Positions 53,549-64,000 of a DNA stretch of 64,000 nucleotides are shown here, piece after piece (positions within the stretch are counted from its first letter, which is position 1; each line of letters opens with the position of its first letter). The DNA is from Pseudomonas fluorescens NCIMB 11764 (GTDB lineage: Bacteria > Pseudomonadota > Gammaproteobacteria > Pseudomonadales > Pseudomonadaceae). The stretch is from positions 992,001-1,056,000 of the forward strand of contig NZ_CP010945.1 of the NCBI RefSeq assembly GCF_000293885.2, read 5' to 3'. Both the position numbers and the translations under genes were made by a program. The notes beneath the pieces were generated by a model. The model did not search any database. It was not told the origin of the DNA and saw only the letters and a list, made by a program, of their open reading frames with translations.

Positions 53549-55329
53549 ACCGTTTCGTCCTTATCTTCCGGCCATCCGCGCTCGAGTAAGATTTGCTGCG
53601 CTCCCTCTGGCAGTTTGGGACCATGGTATTGGCCTCCTAGGCTCAGAACATCTTCAGGCCTGTAGATACTGCTGACCCAAGATGCAGTGGCGATGTTGCC
53701 GGTCAATGCGCGTAAGGCCGTGTGCGACACCATAGAGGCGATATTGGTCATTCCCAGCGAGCCGCCTGGGATAAAGCTCTCGCCACACGCGGGCAGTGGA
53801 ACAACACCGCCTCCCGGCCACTCTGTAAATCTATGCAGAAAATCGCCGACGTCCGTGAACAACTGACGGCCATCAAAGGTGCCGGCTGGTGCGAATAGCG
53901 CATGGCCTACCTGGGTATACGGTTCGCTCCAGGCTTGTAAAAGCCCCCAAGGAGCGCCGCTTGATTTGGCTCGCCATACAGTGACCTCCGACTGCCAGTC
54001 TGCTGTCGTGATCACCACCAGATCTGCGTTATCAAACACTTCTGGTTTGCTGCTCATCACCACTTCGGCAAAAGTCGCATAAGCGGTGCATTCTGTCGTC
54101 GGAAGATCTAACAGAATCTTGTCCCTCAACGCGGAGGCTTTCAGTCTACCTAGGCTATCCGCTCCCAGAACGTGCCTCCCCAGATTGGCTGACACCAAAG
54201 TGTCAGGATCGATGAGGGTAAGGTGGCCGACACCGGATCGTGCCAATTGTATTGCCACCGCACTGCCTAACGAGCCAACGCCAACACAAACGACTCGAGC
54301 ATTTTCAAGGTGCTGTGCAGTACCGCTTATATCGCGGGACAGAATGGACGCTCGATCAAGCACGTCCAGGGCAGTTGCTCGGACGAGCGCCGGAGGATGT
54401 GCATTTGCGATAGCTGGCCGACGGCGCGCTGTACGCAAGCCAAACTTTGCCCCCCGCTCCTGCTGTACGCCGAGCGAGCGCACATTGAGGCAATATGTTG
54501 GAGCATCTGCCCCTCCTGGAAGCTCCAGAACAATCCATCGACTCGCCAACGTTCCATGCAGCTCAAACCATGCCAGCAATTGCTCGGCATCGTCTGGTTG
54601 AAGGTGTGGCGTGAGCCACAGCAATAAATCTTCCGGATCCGGGGTGCGGATATCCGGATAAGTCTGAAGCTTGACGTAAAAACCGGGAGTTTCGGCCGCG
54701 CGAATGACAGCGGAGCGCCCGACAACCCGTCGGTAATGCCCTTTGAGTGCAGCTACGTTCGATGCTAACCAAACCGTTTCCTGACCGGATGGCATAACCC
54801 GGCGCGGATCGCTGAGAGCAAACAACTGCGAGGCGGCCTGAGGGCGATCCAACAGTAAGAGGTTCTGGAATGACTGACCGTGCTGAAAAGACCAGTAGGT
54901 AGTGATCTCATTCTGAAATTCGATATCGCGCGTTGCCTGGTTTGATCCCATCTTGGACAACGAAACGATCTGGGCCAAGCGAGCAAGGCTGTCCTCTACC
55001 ACGACCTCCGGGGAGCCCATAATGGGGCGCTCCTGAAAGCCATGAAGGCAAAGCCCCGACTTGGTGGCATGCGGCCAAACCAGCCATGGAGAGGGTTCGA
55101 CGTTCAGCCGCAAGAGTCCACGGGGAAAGTTGGAGGGGAAACCTATACGCAGTCGGCGCTCCTGCCCCGTGTAATCGGTGGGCAAGGGGAAGTGAAAGCA
55201 CGCCGCTTCGTCAGCCCGCGTGGGTGCGGGCTGGAGCAATGCATCGGCAGCATCCTGACCTAGGGTGTTTCGCAGTGCGGCGATTCCGCGCTGCAATGGC
55301 GTCTTAATAGGATCAGCCAAGGCGTCCAA
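53545..55329 (-). CDS. cap2: CBASS Cap2, fused E2-E1 ubiquitin-transfer enzyme
   Basis: 594 aa. N-terminal E2-like domain (about 1-150) with candidate catalytic Cys94 (KSGLCLHGF), a linker, then a ThiF/E1 domain (about 335-594) with the nucleotide motif GVGSLGSA (350-357), Asp-containing LIDPDTLVSANLGRH and candidate E1 Cys515 (PLPACGES). It activates and conjugates the C-terminus of the CD-NTase to prime signalling. Overlaps the CD-NTase gene by 17 bp and cap3 by 4 bp. Confidence 0.9.
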   Translation of the reverse strand: MDALADPIKTPLQRGIAALRNTLGQDAADALLQPAPTRADEAACFHFPLPTDYTGQERRLRIGFPSNFPRGLLRLNVEPSPWLVWPHATKSGLCLHGFQERPIMGSPEVVVEDSLARLAQIVSLSKMGSNQATRDIEFQNEITTYWSFQHGQSFQNLLLLDRPQAASQLFALSDPRRVMPSGQETVWLASNVAALKGHYRRVVGRSAVIRAAETPGFYVKLQTYPDIRTPDPEDLLLWLTPHLQPDDAEQLLAWFELHGTLASRWIVLELPGGADAPTYCLNVRSLGVQQERGAKFGLRTARRRPAIANAHPPALVRATALDVLDRASILSRDISGTAQHLENARVVCVGVGSLGSAVAIQLARSGVGHLTLIDPDTLVSANLGRHVLGADSLGRLKASALRDKILLDLPTTECTAYATFAEVVMSSKPEVFDNADLVVITTADWQSEVTVWRAKSSGAPWGLLQAWSEPYTQVGHALFAPAGTFDGRQLFTDVGDFLHRFTEWPGGGVVPLPACGESFIPGGSLGMTNIASMVSHTALRALTGNIATASWVSSIYRPEDVLSLGGQYHGPKLPEGAQQILLERGWPEDKDETV

Positions 55330-56563
55330 CTGGCTTTACGCTCGACTGAGAGGTTCCGCCACCGCTGGCCCCTCCGAAGAGCGAACCCATCGAAGCAGAG
55401 TTTCGAGTAGTGCCATCCGGTCGGCCGGGCATCGTCCAGTTCGCAGGGATCTCATTGTTCACTGCCGTAATGAATGCCGGTGCAATACCGAAATTCTTTT
55501 TCACTGCCTCGGCAAAGGAATCGTTGGATTCAAAACTTTCCAAACCCAATGAAACAGATGCACTGGCGTCCGCATGCCATTTGGCAAATGCTTGGCGATA
55601 GCCTTGCCCCTCGCCCGGTCGATTCCACTTCTCTGCAAAGTTTTCGCCGTTATCGGCAGGGTTGCAGACAAAGCAATCGTTACCTCTATGCGCGATGTGC
55701 TGCGGCATTCTGCGGACGATTTCCAAAATTGCATCGAGCGGAGCCAAAGGCTTGGACTGCGATTCCCTCACGACATCCAGGTATGCGTGAGTGGCCAGGG
55801 TGGTGATGACCGCAGATATGGGGCGAGTATCAGAGCTCCTTGTGTTGATGGCCCATTCATCGCGATGCCGCTTGAGCAGCTTTATGGTCGCACGCAGGGG
55901 ATCTTGATCGATGTAATCCTGATAATGCGGCAATGGATCTTGTGTCGCGGCATCGAGCATCCGCTGGCTTTTGGCAACTACCAAGCTTTCCAGAGAGATT
56001 TCCTGGGCAGAAGCAACCTGTAACCAATTCGAGTAAGGGATAGGGCTGCTTGCTTTCCACCCTGTGACCCGATCCGGAACCTCCAGCTTACCTTCGCCGT
56101 TTGCTTCGCCATTTCCGTTGATCGCGCGGGCAGGCGTGACATCGATGTGGAAACCTGGATTTTCGTCGGCATAAACGATCCGGATGCCACGACGTAATTG
56201 CTTAACTTCTTCTTGAACGCGGGAGCCTTCCCTAAAACGCTGCTCAATCGCTTCTAGAACTTCCTTTGCACCAGCGCCCTGAGCGTGAGGAAGCCAAATA
56301 ATTGCGTCCGCATCAATGGTGTCAAGATCCGCAGGCGCGCCGGGGATTGGCTTGATGGTCGTTTTCAGCCGCATCGAGCCTTGAACGAAAATATGGGCTT
56401 CAGCGAGCAGCGGGTTGTCGGAAGCCGAGAGGATTTTTTCCAGTTGGGAGTAGCGGTCATTGATTTTTTCGTACTGCGCTTCCGACAGCGAGATTTCCCG
56501 CGCGGCGCGAAGCAGAAAATATTCCCAACTGCTGCGCTTGGTCTGTTCGTTGCTCAAAAGCAT
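55313..56563 (-). CDS. CBASS CD-NTase (cyclic oligonucleotide synthase)
   Basis: 416 aa nucleotidyltransferase that makes a cyclic nucleotide alarm signal on phage infection. GS motif at 62-63 (VQGSMRLKTTIKP), metal-binding Asp84 and Asp86 (TIDADAII) and Asp141 (FHIDVTPAR). The C-terminal tail is Gly/Ser-rich and ends in GRLG; a terminal Gly is what Cap2 conjugates. The clade (CdnD- or CdnG-like) and product cannot be fixed by eye. The start codon overlaps the cap5 stop by one base. Confidence 0.9.
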   Translation of the reverse strand: MLLSNEQTKRSSWEYFLLRAAREISLSEAQYEKINDRYSQLEKILSASDNPLLAEAHIFVQGSMRLKTTIKPIPGAPADLDTIDADAIIWLPHAQGAGAKEVLEAIEQRFREGSRVQEEVKQLRRGIRIVYADENPGFHIDVTPARAINGNGEANGEGKLEVPDRVTGWKASSPIPYSNWLQVASAQEISLESLVVAKSQRMLDAATQDPLPHYQDYIDQDPLRATIKLLKRHRDEWAINTRSSDTRPISAVITTLATHAYLDVVRESQSKPLAPLDAILEIVRRMPQHIAHRGNDCFVCNPADNGENFAEKWNRPGEGQGYRQAFAKWHADASASVSLGLESFESNDSFAEAVKKNFGIAPAFITAVNNEIPANWTMPGRPDGTTRNSASMGSLFGGASGGGTSQSSVKPVGRLG

Positions 56564-57729
56564 TACATAGCCTCCTGGGCCACGGGACCCAATTGCAGTG
56601 TTTGCGTAAACCGATCTTGGTTTTCTTTGTCCCGATCGAAGATCAGGTATGTATGTTGATGCTGTGTTGTGAGCAACGCGCCAAACTCGATGGCCAATGC
56701 CGCAGGAATGGCGGCGAAGACGTGGATAGGGTCAGGAGTCAGAGCCTCAAGCTGGCTCAGTCGTATTTGAAGTGCGTCGCGAAAGGCATGAATCACCCGA
56801 CGGTTCTGTACCATCGCGTAGCTTGGTTCTGGGATCGACAGCTCTGCAATACGTGCACCGGGTAGAGCGTCGGTCACGTCGCGAACTGGAACTTGCGCAG
56901 AAATGGAGAGCACCAACGCCAGTGGGCCATCGCCGTTGGGTGGAGGCGTAAACAGAAAACTAGGCGGCTCAGCAGACTGATCGGGCCAGCGCAAAAGATG
57001 CTCGCGGTGAAAAGAGAAGATCAGGCGTTTGGAACGGTCGCCGATACTCTGGCCCAACATCATCAAGGCCGGAATGTCGGCCAAGCCGACTACTGCTAGC
57101 GCGGGCGAATCGCCATAAGTGCCGCCGCGACGCTTGAGTTGCTGCTCCAGCTCATACTGGACGCTGTCTTTGACGTTCTGCCAATAGGTAGTGTCCCTGC
57201 CACGTGGTCCGGGTGCAGCGAAGGCGATTTTGATGCCTTGATCGAAGGCGGTTAATCCCTCGGCGGACATCGCAGTCAACAGATCGCGAAAGGGGATATC
57301 GTTGATCGTCTGAAAATGCTGACTCTGGACGATGAGAGGAATGGCTCTGCCACCATCGGGGGTCGTTGCGGCGAGTCGGATGCGTTCCAAGTACGCTTGG
57401 TGTAAACCACTCAAATCATTTTCAGGATACCCATCTGCGTCACGATCAATTTTGTCATGACAACCTGGGCACAGGAGCATCAGATTAGCGGTATTGTTTG
57501 TGTGCGCCTCAGCATCATGATCCGCGCGTCCCCGAGGGCCTTTGGGACTGGCGGGCAGGATATGCGCCACTTCTCCCCATTTCATTGGCTTGCCGGCACG
57601 ATAATCGAACGTCAGATCCGTGCCGCACAGTTCACAATGACCAGCGGTCTGGGTCCATACGATCCGCTTCGTCTCATCATTTGTGTTGAAGCGCCCGCTT
57701 GCGGGCTTAGCGTCTTCTTGTTCTGCCAT
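56563..57729 (-). CDS. cap5: CBASS effector Cap5: HNH nuclease-SAVED
   Basis: 388 aa from the ATG at 57729. HNH endonuclease domain in residues about 20-110: CxxC at 32-35 and 87-90, His56 (EVAHILPA), Asn82 and His91 (LCPGCHDKID). SAVED sensor domain about 150-388. Binding of the cyclic nucleotide by SAVED switches on DNA degradation. First gene of the operon cap5-CD-NTase-cap2-cap3. Confidence 0.9.
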   Translation of the reverse strand: MAEQEDAKPASGRFNTNDETKRIVWTQTAGHCELCGTDLTFDYRAGKPMKWGEVAHILPASPKGPRGRADHDAEAHTNNTANLMLLCPGCHDKIDRDADGYPENDLSGLHQAYLERIRLAATTPDGGRAIPLIVQSQHFQTINDIPFRDLLTAMSAEGLTAFDQGIKIAFAAPGPRGRDTTYWQNVKDSVQYELEQQLKRRGGTYGDSPALAVVGLADIPALMMLGQSIGDRSKRLIFSFHREHLLRWPDQSAEPPSFLFTPPPNGDGPLALVLSISAQVPVRDVTDALPGARIAELSIPEPSYAMVQNRRVIHAFRDALQIRLSQLEALTPDPIHVFAAIPAALAIEFGALLTTQHQHTYLIFDRDKENQDRFTQTLQLGPVAQEAM

Positions 57730-58020
57730 TTCGACCGACCCCCGAAAAACATCCATGATTGAAAACGATGATGGCAAGATAAGATCATATTAGGGTCATT
57801 CGTCCCGATTTCAAGAGAGATCTGAGGGTGACGAATGCTGAGTCGCCTTTGAGCAGGATGCTTTTTTGGCTCATCGAAAGGCAGTAGTGGCGGCGTTCGT
57901 TTTCTGGCAAGTGCTGGTGGGTAATGGCACTGACAACAGCGTATGTAGGACTGATGAAAACGAGCTGTGCAGCTCAAACGAGGCTGCAAGCGCAGCCCCT
58001 TTCGTATGCGTTTTTACGCG
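57730..58020. other. Intergenic region between CBASS and cus operons
   Basis: About 290 bp. Must hold the CBASS promoter (minus strand) and the 3' end of the cus transcript. No convincing gene; short frames here lack ribosome sites and family features. Confidence 0.5.
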
Positions 58021-61000
58021 TCAGTGCTTGCCAGGCTCAGCGGACAAGTGTCGACGACGCAAGAGGTGATAGGTCGCCGGGATCACAAACAGTGATAGCA
58101 AGGGTGCCGTAACCATACCGCCAATCATCGGGGCGGCAATGCGGCTCATAACCTCGCTACCGGTACCGCCTCCCAAAAGTATAGGTAACAAACCAGCGAT
58201 AACCACTGCCACGGTCATAGCCTTAGGTCGAACGCGCTGGACAGCGCCTTCACAAATCGCGGCCATCAACCCGCGTTCTGTGTTGTCACCGAGGTCTTGA
58301 CGCTCGGTCCATGCATTTTTCAGGTAGAGCAGCATGATCACGCCAAATTCGGCAGAAACACCGGCCAAGGCGATAAAGCCGACCCCGGTGGCAACCGACA
58401 GGTTGAATCCCAACAGATAGAGAAACCATGCCCCGCCCGTGAGAGCGAATGGCAGCGTGGCCATAATCAGCAAAGCCTCATCAAGTCGTGCAAATGTCAG
58501 GTAGAGCAACACGAAGATGATCAACAGCGTGGCAGGCACCACCAGTTTGAGTCGTGCGTTGGCCCTTTCGAGAAACTCGAACTGACCTGAGTAGCTCAGG
58601 CTCATGCCGGGCTGCAACTTGACCTGCTCACTGACGACCCGGCGTAGATCGGCGACTACGGAGGCAATGTCCCGGCCACGCACATCGATGTACACCCAGC
58701 CTGAAGGCCGTGCGTTCTCACTCTTGAGCATTGGCGGCCCGTCGTTGACCTTGATCTTCGCCACGGTGCCAAGGGTGATCTGGCTGCCTAGCGGGGTGTA
58801 GATCGGCAACTGCTCCAAAGCGCCGAGCGAATCCCGCCACTCACGAGGGTAACGTACGTTAATTGGGAAACGAGCCAACCCTTCAATCGTCTCCCCGACG
58901 TTTTCACCGCCGATTGCGCCGGCCACGATCGATTGCACATCGGCAATATTTAACCCATAGCGTGCCGCAGCTTTGCGATCGATATCCACATCAATATAGC
59001 GGCCACCGGTCAGTCGTTCGGCTAACGCTGAACTGACACCTGAGACGTCCTTGGCAACACGCTCGATGGCTTGGGTGACGGCATCGATCTCCGTCAGGTT
59101 GGTACCGGCAACCTTCACGCCAATCGGGCTTTTTATGCCGGTGGCCAGCATGTCGATACGGTTACGAATAGGCGGTATCCAGATGTTGGTTAATCCTGGG
59201 ACACGCACCACTTGTTCTAGCTCCTCAACGAGCTTTTCCTGGGTCATGCCTGGGCGCCACTGTTCGCGTGGTTTGAATTGAATGGTGGTCTCGAACATTT
59301 CCAACGGTGCCGGGTCAGTCGCGGTTTCAGCGCGGCCGGCTTTTCCGAAAACGTGTTCGACCTCTGGAACTGTCTTTATCAGACGGTCAGTCTGCTGAAG
59401 CAGTTGCGCGGCCTTCTGCGCCGATAATCCAGGCAGAGCTGATGGCATATAGAGCAGGTCCCCTTCGTCCAGCGGGGGAAGAAACTCACCACCCAGACGA
59501 GAGATCGGCCACAACGCGCTGACAAAGACTAGCAACGCAACCAGCAGCGTTACTTTAGGTCGACGTAATACGGCGTCCAGAGCGGGCTCGTAGATCCGGA
59601 TCAACCAGCGATTTAGCGGATTCTGTTGCTCATTAGGAATTCGTCCGCGAATCCAATACCCCATCAACACCGGAACTAGAGTTACCGACAGTCCAGCCGC
59701 TGCGGCCATAGCATAGGTTTTGGTGAACGCCAAGGGACCGAATAGACGTCCTTCCTGAGCCTCCAGCGTGAACACCGGAATAAACGACAGGGTGATGATC
59801 AGCAGACAGAAGAACAATGCAGGTCCTACCTCGGCAGCCGCTTCAGTCATCACGTGCCAATGACGTTCACCTTTCAGTTCCTCCCCAGGATTGGCCACGT
59901 GCCAAGCCTCGACCTTCTTGTGGGCGTTTTCAATCATCACCACGGCAGCGTCGACCATGGCGCCGATGGCGATGGCAATCCCGCCAAGGGACATGATGTT
60001 GGCGTTGATACCCTGATAGCGCATCACGATGAAGGCGATCAGCACCCCAACCGGCAGGGAGATGATTGCCACCAGAGATGAACGCAGGTGCCAGAGAAAG
60101 ATTCCGCAGACCAACGCGACGACGATGAACTCTTCGATCAGCTTGTGGCTGAGGTTTTCCACGGCACGATCAATCAACTTGCTGCGGTCGTAGGTAGTGA
60201 CGATTTCTACCCCCGCTGGCAGACTGCTTTTCAGCTCGTCGAGTTTGGTCTTGACCGCCGCAATGGTTTCTCGAGCATTCTTACCGCTGCGCAGAATTAC
60301 CACGCCGCCGACGGTCTCACCTTCGCCATCGAGTTCGGTGATGCCTCGACGCATCTCAGGCCCCATCTGAATCGTGGCAACATCGCCCAGAGTGACCGGC
60401 ACACCACCCGTGCCCAGTTTGAGTGGGATAGCACGAAAATCATTGAGGGTCTTCAAGTAGCCGGAAGCCCGCACAATAAACTCGGTCTCCGCCATCTCCA
60501 GCACCGCCCCACCAGTTTCCTGATTGGCCTTGCCGATCGCCTCGGTCACTTCAGACTGCGTGATACCCAAGCTGGCCAACTTCACCGGATCAAGCTGCAC
60601 CTGGTACTGCTTTACCATGCCACCCACCGTGGCCACTTCCGCAACGTTCGGTAGGGTCTTAAGCTCGAATTTGAGGAACCAGTCCTGCAAGGCACGTAAC
60701 TGCGCCAAATCATGCCCGCCGCTTCGGTCTACCAGGGCGTACTGGAAAATCCAGCCAACCCCAGTGGCATCAGGTCCTAATGCGGGCTTGGCACTGGCCG
60801 GAAGCCGGCTTTGTATCTGGCTCAGATATTCCAATACGCGCGAGCGGGCCCAGTACAAGTCAGTTCCGTCTTCGAATAGTACGTAAACGAAACTGTCGCC
60901 AAAGAAGGAATAACCGCGCACAGTCTTGGCACCAGGCACAGAGAGCATAGTGGTTGCCAATGGATAGGTGACCTGGTTCTCTACGATCTGTGGGGCTTGG

Positions 61001-61164
61001 CCTGGATAAGGTGTACGGATAATTACCTGAACATCCGACAGGTCTGGCAATGCGTCAATGGGCGTACTTTGAACCGCCCAGATCCCCCATGCCGTGACAA
61101 ACAGCGTCGCTAGCAACACAAGAAAGCGGTTAGCCACCGACCAGCGAATAAGGGCCGCGATCAT
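58021..61164 (-). CDS. cusA: CusA-type RND copper/silver efflux pump
   Basis: 1047 aa inner-membrane RND pump of the HME class with 12 helices and two large periplasmic loops. The three Met that bind Cu(I)/Ag(I) in CusA are kept: [14 protein letters not shown] and NRIDMLATG. Family segments such as [20 protein letters not shown] carry the proton-relay Asp. Starts within 4 bp of the cusB stop. Confidence 0.94.
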   Translation of the reverse strand: MIAALIRWSVANRFLVLLATLFVTAWGIWAVQSTPIDALPDLSDVQVIIRTPYPGQAPQIVENQVTYPLATTMLSVPGAKTVRGYSFFGDSFVYVLFEDGTDLYWARSRVLEYLSQIQSRLPASAKPALGPDATGVGWIFQYALVDRSGGHDLAQLRALQDWFLKFELKTLPNVAEVATVGGMVKQYQVQLDPVKLASLGITQSEVTEAIGKANQETGGAVLEMAETEFIVRASGYLKTLNDFRAIPLKLGTGGVPVTLGDVATIQMGPEMRRGITELDGEGETVGGVVILRSGKNARETIAAVKTKLDELKSSLPAGVEIVTTYDRSKLIDRAVENLSHKLIEEFIVVALVCGIFLWHLRSSLVAIISLPVGVLIAFIVMRYQGINANIMSLGGIAIAIGAMVDAAVVMIENAHKKVEAWHVANPGEELKGERHWHVMTEAAAEVGPALFFCLLIITLSFIPVFTLEAQEGRLFGPLAFTKTYAMAAAAGLSVTLVPVLMGYWIRGRIPNEQQNPLNRWLIRIYEPALDAVLRRPKVTLLVALLVFVSALWPISRLGGEFLPPLDEGDLLYMPSALPGLSAQKAAQLLQQTDRLIKTVPEVEHVFGKAGRAETATDPAPLEMFETTIQFKPREQWRPGMTQEKLVEELEQVVRVPGLTNIWIPPIRNRIDMLATGIKSPIGVKVAGTNLTEIDAVTQAIERVAKDVSGVSSALAERLTGGRYIDVDIDRKAAARYGLNIADVQSIVAGAIGGENVGETIEGLARFPINVRYPREWRDSLGALEQLPIYTPLGSQITLGTVAKIKVNDGPPMLKSENARPSGWVYIDVRGRDIASVVADLRRVVSEQVKLQPGMSLSYSGQFEFLERANARLKLVVPATLLIIFVLLYLTFARLDEALLIMATLPFALTGGAWFLYLLGFNLSVATGVGFIALAGVSAEFGVIMLLYLKNAWTERQDLGDNTERGLMAAICEGAVQRVRPKAMTVAVVIAGLLPILLGGGTGSEVMSRIAAPMIGGMVTAPLLSLFVIPATYHLLRRRHLSAEPGKH

Positions 61165-62645
61165 GGCTGGCTCCCAGAGCGTTCCAGACGCTCAACGCGC
61201 AGACCATCTTCCGTCTGGCTGACAGCGATCCGAACCTTGTCGCCCGTTTTAAGATCCTTCATCAGAGCTGGAGCGGCGAGAGGGAAAGTCATCGTCATGC
61301 CTGACATACCCAATGTTCTGAAGGGACCGTGGGCGAGCGTGACTTCTTTGTCGTTGATCTCAACGATCTGACCATCGGCCTCATGCAAAGCGCCTGCGGT
61401 TACAGTAGATGGCGAAACGTCCAGTGAGCTTGCGACAACGCCCTTGAGACTGGCCTCCGAGTCGAGAAGGAACTGGCCAGAAGTCACCACTTTTTGCCCC
61501 TCTTCCAAGCCGTTCAATATCAGCGTTTTGCCATCGTTATCTTGGCCTAACTGCACCTCCACCGGGCGATATCGACCAGCGTCTTCAGAGAGCATGACCA
61601 ACGTACGTCGACCTGTACGAATGACGGCCTCGCTCGGCACCCACAAAACACTTTGCTCCGTCGAACGATTGAGACTTACCTGCGCGGTCAAACCTGGCCT
61701 GAGTCGGCCATCCGGATTGGGTAACTCAACTCGAACGCGAAGTGTGCGACTGTCCGAACTGGTTTCCGGAAGAATCGCACTGACGACGCCCTTGAGCACA
61801 ACTCCAGGGAGCGCGGACAAACGCGCTTCGGCTGCTTGCCCTACGACGATTGACCCAGCCTCCGACTCTGGTACTGCCACGGCCAGCCAGACACTGCTCA
61901 AACCATTAACACGCGCCAGCGTCTCGCCTGCGGCCACCGTCATACCTTCACGCACACTCAGCTCTTGAAGCACACCACCAATAGGGCTGGTCAGAGTCAG
62001 GTTCGGTTGAACTTTGCCACTGCGCTCAACTTGAGCAATTAACTTAGTTGGCATTCCGGTGAGCCTCAATCGCTGGCGGGCCGCTGTCAGCAAGTCAGCA
62101 TCGCCACTACGCTTGAGGGCGAGAAATTCCTCTTGAGCAGCTGCCCAATCCGGCACCAAGATATCTGCCAAGGCGGCATTCACTTTCAGCACATCACCAG
62201 ATGCATGGCCGTACACGCGCTCGACAAAGCCCGCCGTACGGGCCTGAATGACTGCAACGTCCCGTTCGTTGAAGGCCAGAACACCTACCACGTTCAGTGT
62301 CGAGGCAAATACCCCTCGACTGACACGAGCCAGTCGCACACCAAGGTTCTGAGTCAGGCTTGGATCAATTCGAATGCCGCCGCTGTCCCCCTTGGTATCT
62401 GCGTATTGGGGGATCATCTGCATGTCCATGAAGGGTGACTTACCCGGTTTATCGAATTTCTGTTGTGGGTACATGGGGTCATACCAATACAGAACCTTTC
62501 GATCGGCAGAGGCTTTGGCTTCCTGATCCGGCTCGACACTAGCTACTTCGCTCATTCGCGGTTGGGCTAACCAGTAACCTCCGGCAACACCCAAGGCGAT
62601 CGAGATGCCGACAACTAAAGTCCCTTTCCATACTTTGAAATTCAT
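61161..62645 (-). CDS. cusB: CusB-type periplasmic adaptor with C-terminal CusF-like domain
   Basis: 494 aa membrane-fusion protein. N-terminal helix ([20 protein letters not shown]); heavy-metal-binding segment [20 protein letters not shown] with a Met cluster; adaptor core with lipoyl/barrel-sandwich parts; then a CusF-like metallochaperone domain (about 410-490) with His and two Met ([17 protein letters not shown]). The Trp of CusF that stacks on Cu(I) is replaced by Met here. Overlaps both neighbours by 4 bp. Confidence 0.92.
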   Translation of the reverse strand: MNFKVWKGTLVVGISIALGVAGGYWLAQPRMSEVASVEPDQEAKASADRKVLYWYDPMYPQQKFDKPGKSPFMDMQMIPQYADTKGDSGGIRIDPSLTQNLGVRLARVSRGVFASTLNVVGVLAFNERDVAVIQARTAGFVERVYGHASGDVLKVNAALADILVPDWAAAQEEFLALKRSGDADLLTAARQRLRLTGMPTKLIAQVERSGKVQPNLTLTSPIGGVLQELSVREGMTVAAGETLARVNGLSSVWLAVAVPESEAGSIVVGQAAEARLSALPGVVLKGVVSAILPETSSDSRTLRVRVELPNPDGRLRPGLTAQVSLNRSTEQSVLWVPSEAVIRTGRRTLVMLSEDAGRYRPVEVQLGQDNDGKTLILNGLEEGQKVVTSGQFLLDSEASLKGVVASSLDVSPSTVTAGALHEADGQIVEINDKEVTLAHGPFRTLGMSGMTMTFPLAAPALMKDLKTGDKVRIAVSQTEDGLRVERLERSGSQP

Positions 62646-63898
62646 TGAGCGGGCTCCCCGTAAGAGAAATACAGGCGAGCGCTGGTGAGAGCACGTTGCT
62701 CTTCAACGTCAATCTGCTTGAGACGGGCTTCGATGAGTTCGCGTCGGGCGGCCACAACCGAGTTCAAATCACCTTTGCCGGAACGGTAGCTAGCCATGGT
62801 GAGTTCAACCTTTTCTTTAGCCAGCGGCAACAAGCTTTCCTGATTACGGTTGACTGCACGATTGAGTCGCTCGTAGTCGGCCAACTCATCCTCCAGTTGC
62901 TGGGTATGCTCGCGCGACAGAGCTTCCCGCTCAGCCTCAAGCTGGTTGAGTTCGGCGTGCTTTGCCGCAATTTTGGGGTTTTGCCGAGAGTCAGGAAACA
63001 GCGGGAGATCCCATGAAAACTGGACGCTAACCATGTCACCGAATTGTTTGCCTCGATGCTGATAGTCGAATTCCCAGCTCCAGTCAGATTGCTTTTCCGC
63101 CTCAGCTTCACGGATCTTGGCTTGTGCTTCACGGGTCATCGGCACATACGCCGCCAATTCAGGGTGATGTTGCAGCTTATGGGAGTATCCAGAGGTTTCA
63201 ATGGGCCAATCAGGCAAGCTGCCCGCCGGTTTGTCATTGGCAGCAGGGCCAATCCAGCGCTTGAGGGCCGCCCGGGCCTGTGCACGTTGGCGAACTAAAT
63301 CATCCTGCTGCTCCGCCAGTTGGGCAGCTTCCTGTTTAGGTGTCACCGCATCGGCGGGTTGGGCGCGGCCACCCGCAATCTGAGATCTGACGGTATCGGT
63401 CAGAAGACGGTTTTCTTTGTAGAAGTCCTGGAACATCGCATCTTTACGCTCAACCGAGTAGCTACTGATCCAGGCCAATGCCGTGGACTGTCGGACGTTC
63501 AGACGCGCCACTCGACGCTCAGCGGACGCTCGATCAACAGCCGCATCCGCGACCTCGATACGTGCTTTGCGCTTATCGCTGTTGGGCATCTCCTGTCTGA
63601 TCCCGACCACTTGCATGGTCATGAAGTCCTGGTCGATGCTCCATCTGTCGGCACCACCAATGGGGTAGTTCTGCACGCCCAGCAGTAGCTTGGGATCGGG
63701 TAGTTCGCCGGCGGGAATGGCCGCACTGGTGGCTGCTTGAATTTTGGCGTCTTGTGCGGTCAACGACGGTGCATTGTTTTCGGCCAGCCGCAGCGCTTCA
63801 TCGAGTGTCAATGCACCAGCAAGGCTCGGCAATGCCAGTACGCTTGCCGCCAGGCCGGCCACGAGGGACCAACCTGTGCAAAAGCAGTTGGAGTTCAT
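62642..63898 (-). CDS. cusC: CusC-type outer membrane factor
   Basis: 418 aa TolC-family outer membrane channel. Signal sequence (WSLVAGLAASVLALPSLAGA), then two OEP repeats rich in Ala, Gln and Glu coiled-coil helices (about 35-200 and 220-410). ATG at 63898 with AGGA upstream. First gene of cusCBA; its promoter and a possible CopRS/CusRS regulator would lie past the window edge. Confidence 0.87.
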   Translation of the reverse strand: MNSNCFCTGWSLVAGLAASVLALPSLAGALTLDEALRLAENNAPSLTAQDAKIQAATSAAIPAGELPDPKLLLGVQNYPIGGADRWSIDQDFMTMQVVGIRQEMPNSDKRKARIEVADAAVDRASAERRVARLNVRQSTALAWISSYSVERKDAMFQDFYKENRLLTDTVRSQIAGGRAQPADAVTPKQEAAQLAEQQDDLVRQRAQARAALKRWIGPAANDKPAGSLPDWPIETSGYSHKLQHHPELAAYVPMTREAQAKIREAEAEKQSDWSWEFDYQHRGKQFGDMVSVQFSWDLPLFPDSRQNPKIAAKHAELNQLEAEREALSREHTQQLEDELADYERLNRAVNRNQESLLPLAKEKVELTMASYRSGKGDLNSVVAARRELIEARLKQIDVEEQRALTSARLYFSYGEPAQ

Positions 63899-64000
63899 GT
63901 TCACGATTCCTGTGATGATCCACCGCGCGCTTCATAAGACATGCGCGCAGATATGCCATCCCGCTAACGCGGAATGAGGCTCAGTGTGGTACAGGAATCA

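Noticed and set aside
50600..58020. Calling this a full Tn7-like transposon
   Set aside because: No tnsA/B/C or tniQ genes and no second end are visible; only a possible end is reported.
1..64000. CRISPR arrays, tRNA or rRNA genes
   Set aside because: No regular repeat-spacer pattern and no cloverleaf or rRNA-like sequence was noticed on reading; a tRNA scan was not possible.

Overview
The window is high-GC chromosomal DNA of a Pseudomonas, most likely the P. fluorescens group. The evidence is gene content and order that I recognise from pseudomonads: pycAB with a divergent pycR; an RpiR/HexR-type regulator; a GGDEF-EAL gene back to back with uvrD; pdxY, DUF3301 and a COG0523 cluster; amiC; folE2; pyrC2; cls and cfa. 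REP/REPIN-type inverted repeats between genes fit the same group. This placement rests on recall, not a search.

Layout. 1-1.4 kb: 3' end of an autotransporter. 1.5-5.9 kb: two-subunit pyruvate carboxylase and its LysR regulator. 5.8-17.4 kb: a small antisense ORF, a sugar-responsive RpiR regulator with a palindromic operator, an AT-rich orphan gene, a membrane c-di-GMP enzyme, uvrD, a Tim44-domain protein, an SMI1/KNR4 protein, a CPA2 antiporter and a thioesterase. 17.5-30.1 kb: pdxY, DUF3301 and a large zinc-starvation cluster. The cluster holds a COG0523 GTPase, zigA with a DUF1826 gene, amiC, folE2, a zinc/manganese-type ABC transporter, a gamma-carbonic-anhydrase-like protein, pyrC2 and a ThrRS-like protein without its catalytic domain. 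Zur-box-like palindromes lie upstream of zigA and between amiC and folE2. 30.2-49.7 kb: DUF3617, cls, cfa, then a tightly overlapping operon of three SPFH (HflK/HflC-like) proteins and a P1B-type ATPase behind a third palindrome of the same design. These are followed by lpd, an Lrp/LysE pair, a lipoprotein plus a large exported protein, a PNPOx-FNR-ferredoxin fusion, a GST and a LysR. 49.8-50.6 kb: ppk2.

From about 50.6 kb the window turns accessory. It has three direct repeats that look like transposase-binding sites, an unknown ORF, a decayed acetyltransferase fragment, an orphan AbrB/Xre/MbcA-type antitoxin and a DEDDh exonuclease. It then has a complete type II CBASS anti-phage operon (HNH-SAVED effector, CD-NTase, E1-E2 Cap2, JAMM Cap3) and finally a cusCBA-type copper/silver efflux operon.

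The connecting theme of 18-40 kb is zinc scarcity: metal import, metallochaperones, and substitutes for zinc enzymes (FolE2, PyrC2, the ThrRS-like protein, the CA-like protein). The SPFH/P-type ATPase operon appears to belong to the same regulon and is the least explained part. The ThrRS-like protein has lost both the aminoacylation domain and most of its editing-site ligands, so it is a strong candidate for a new function.
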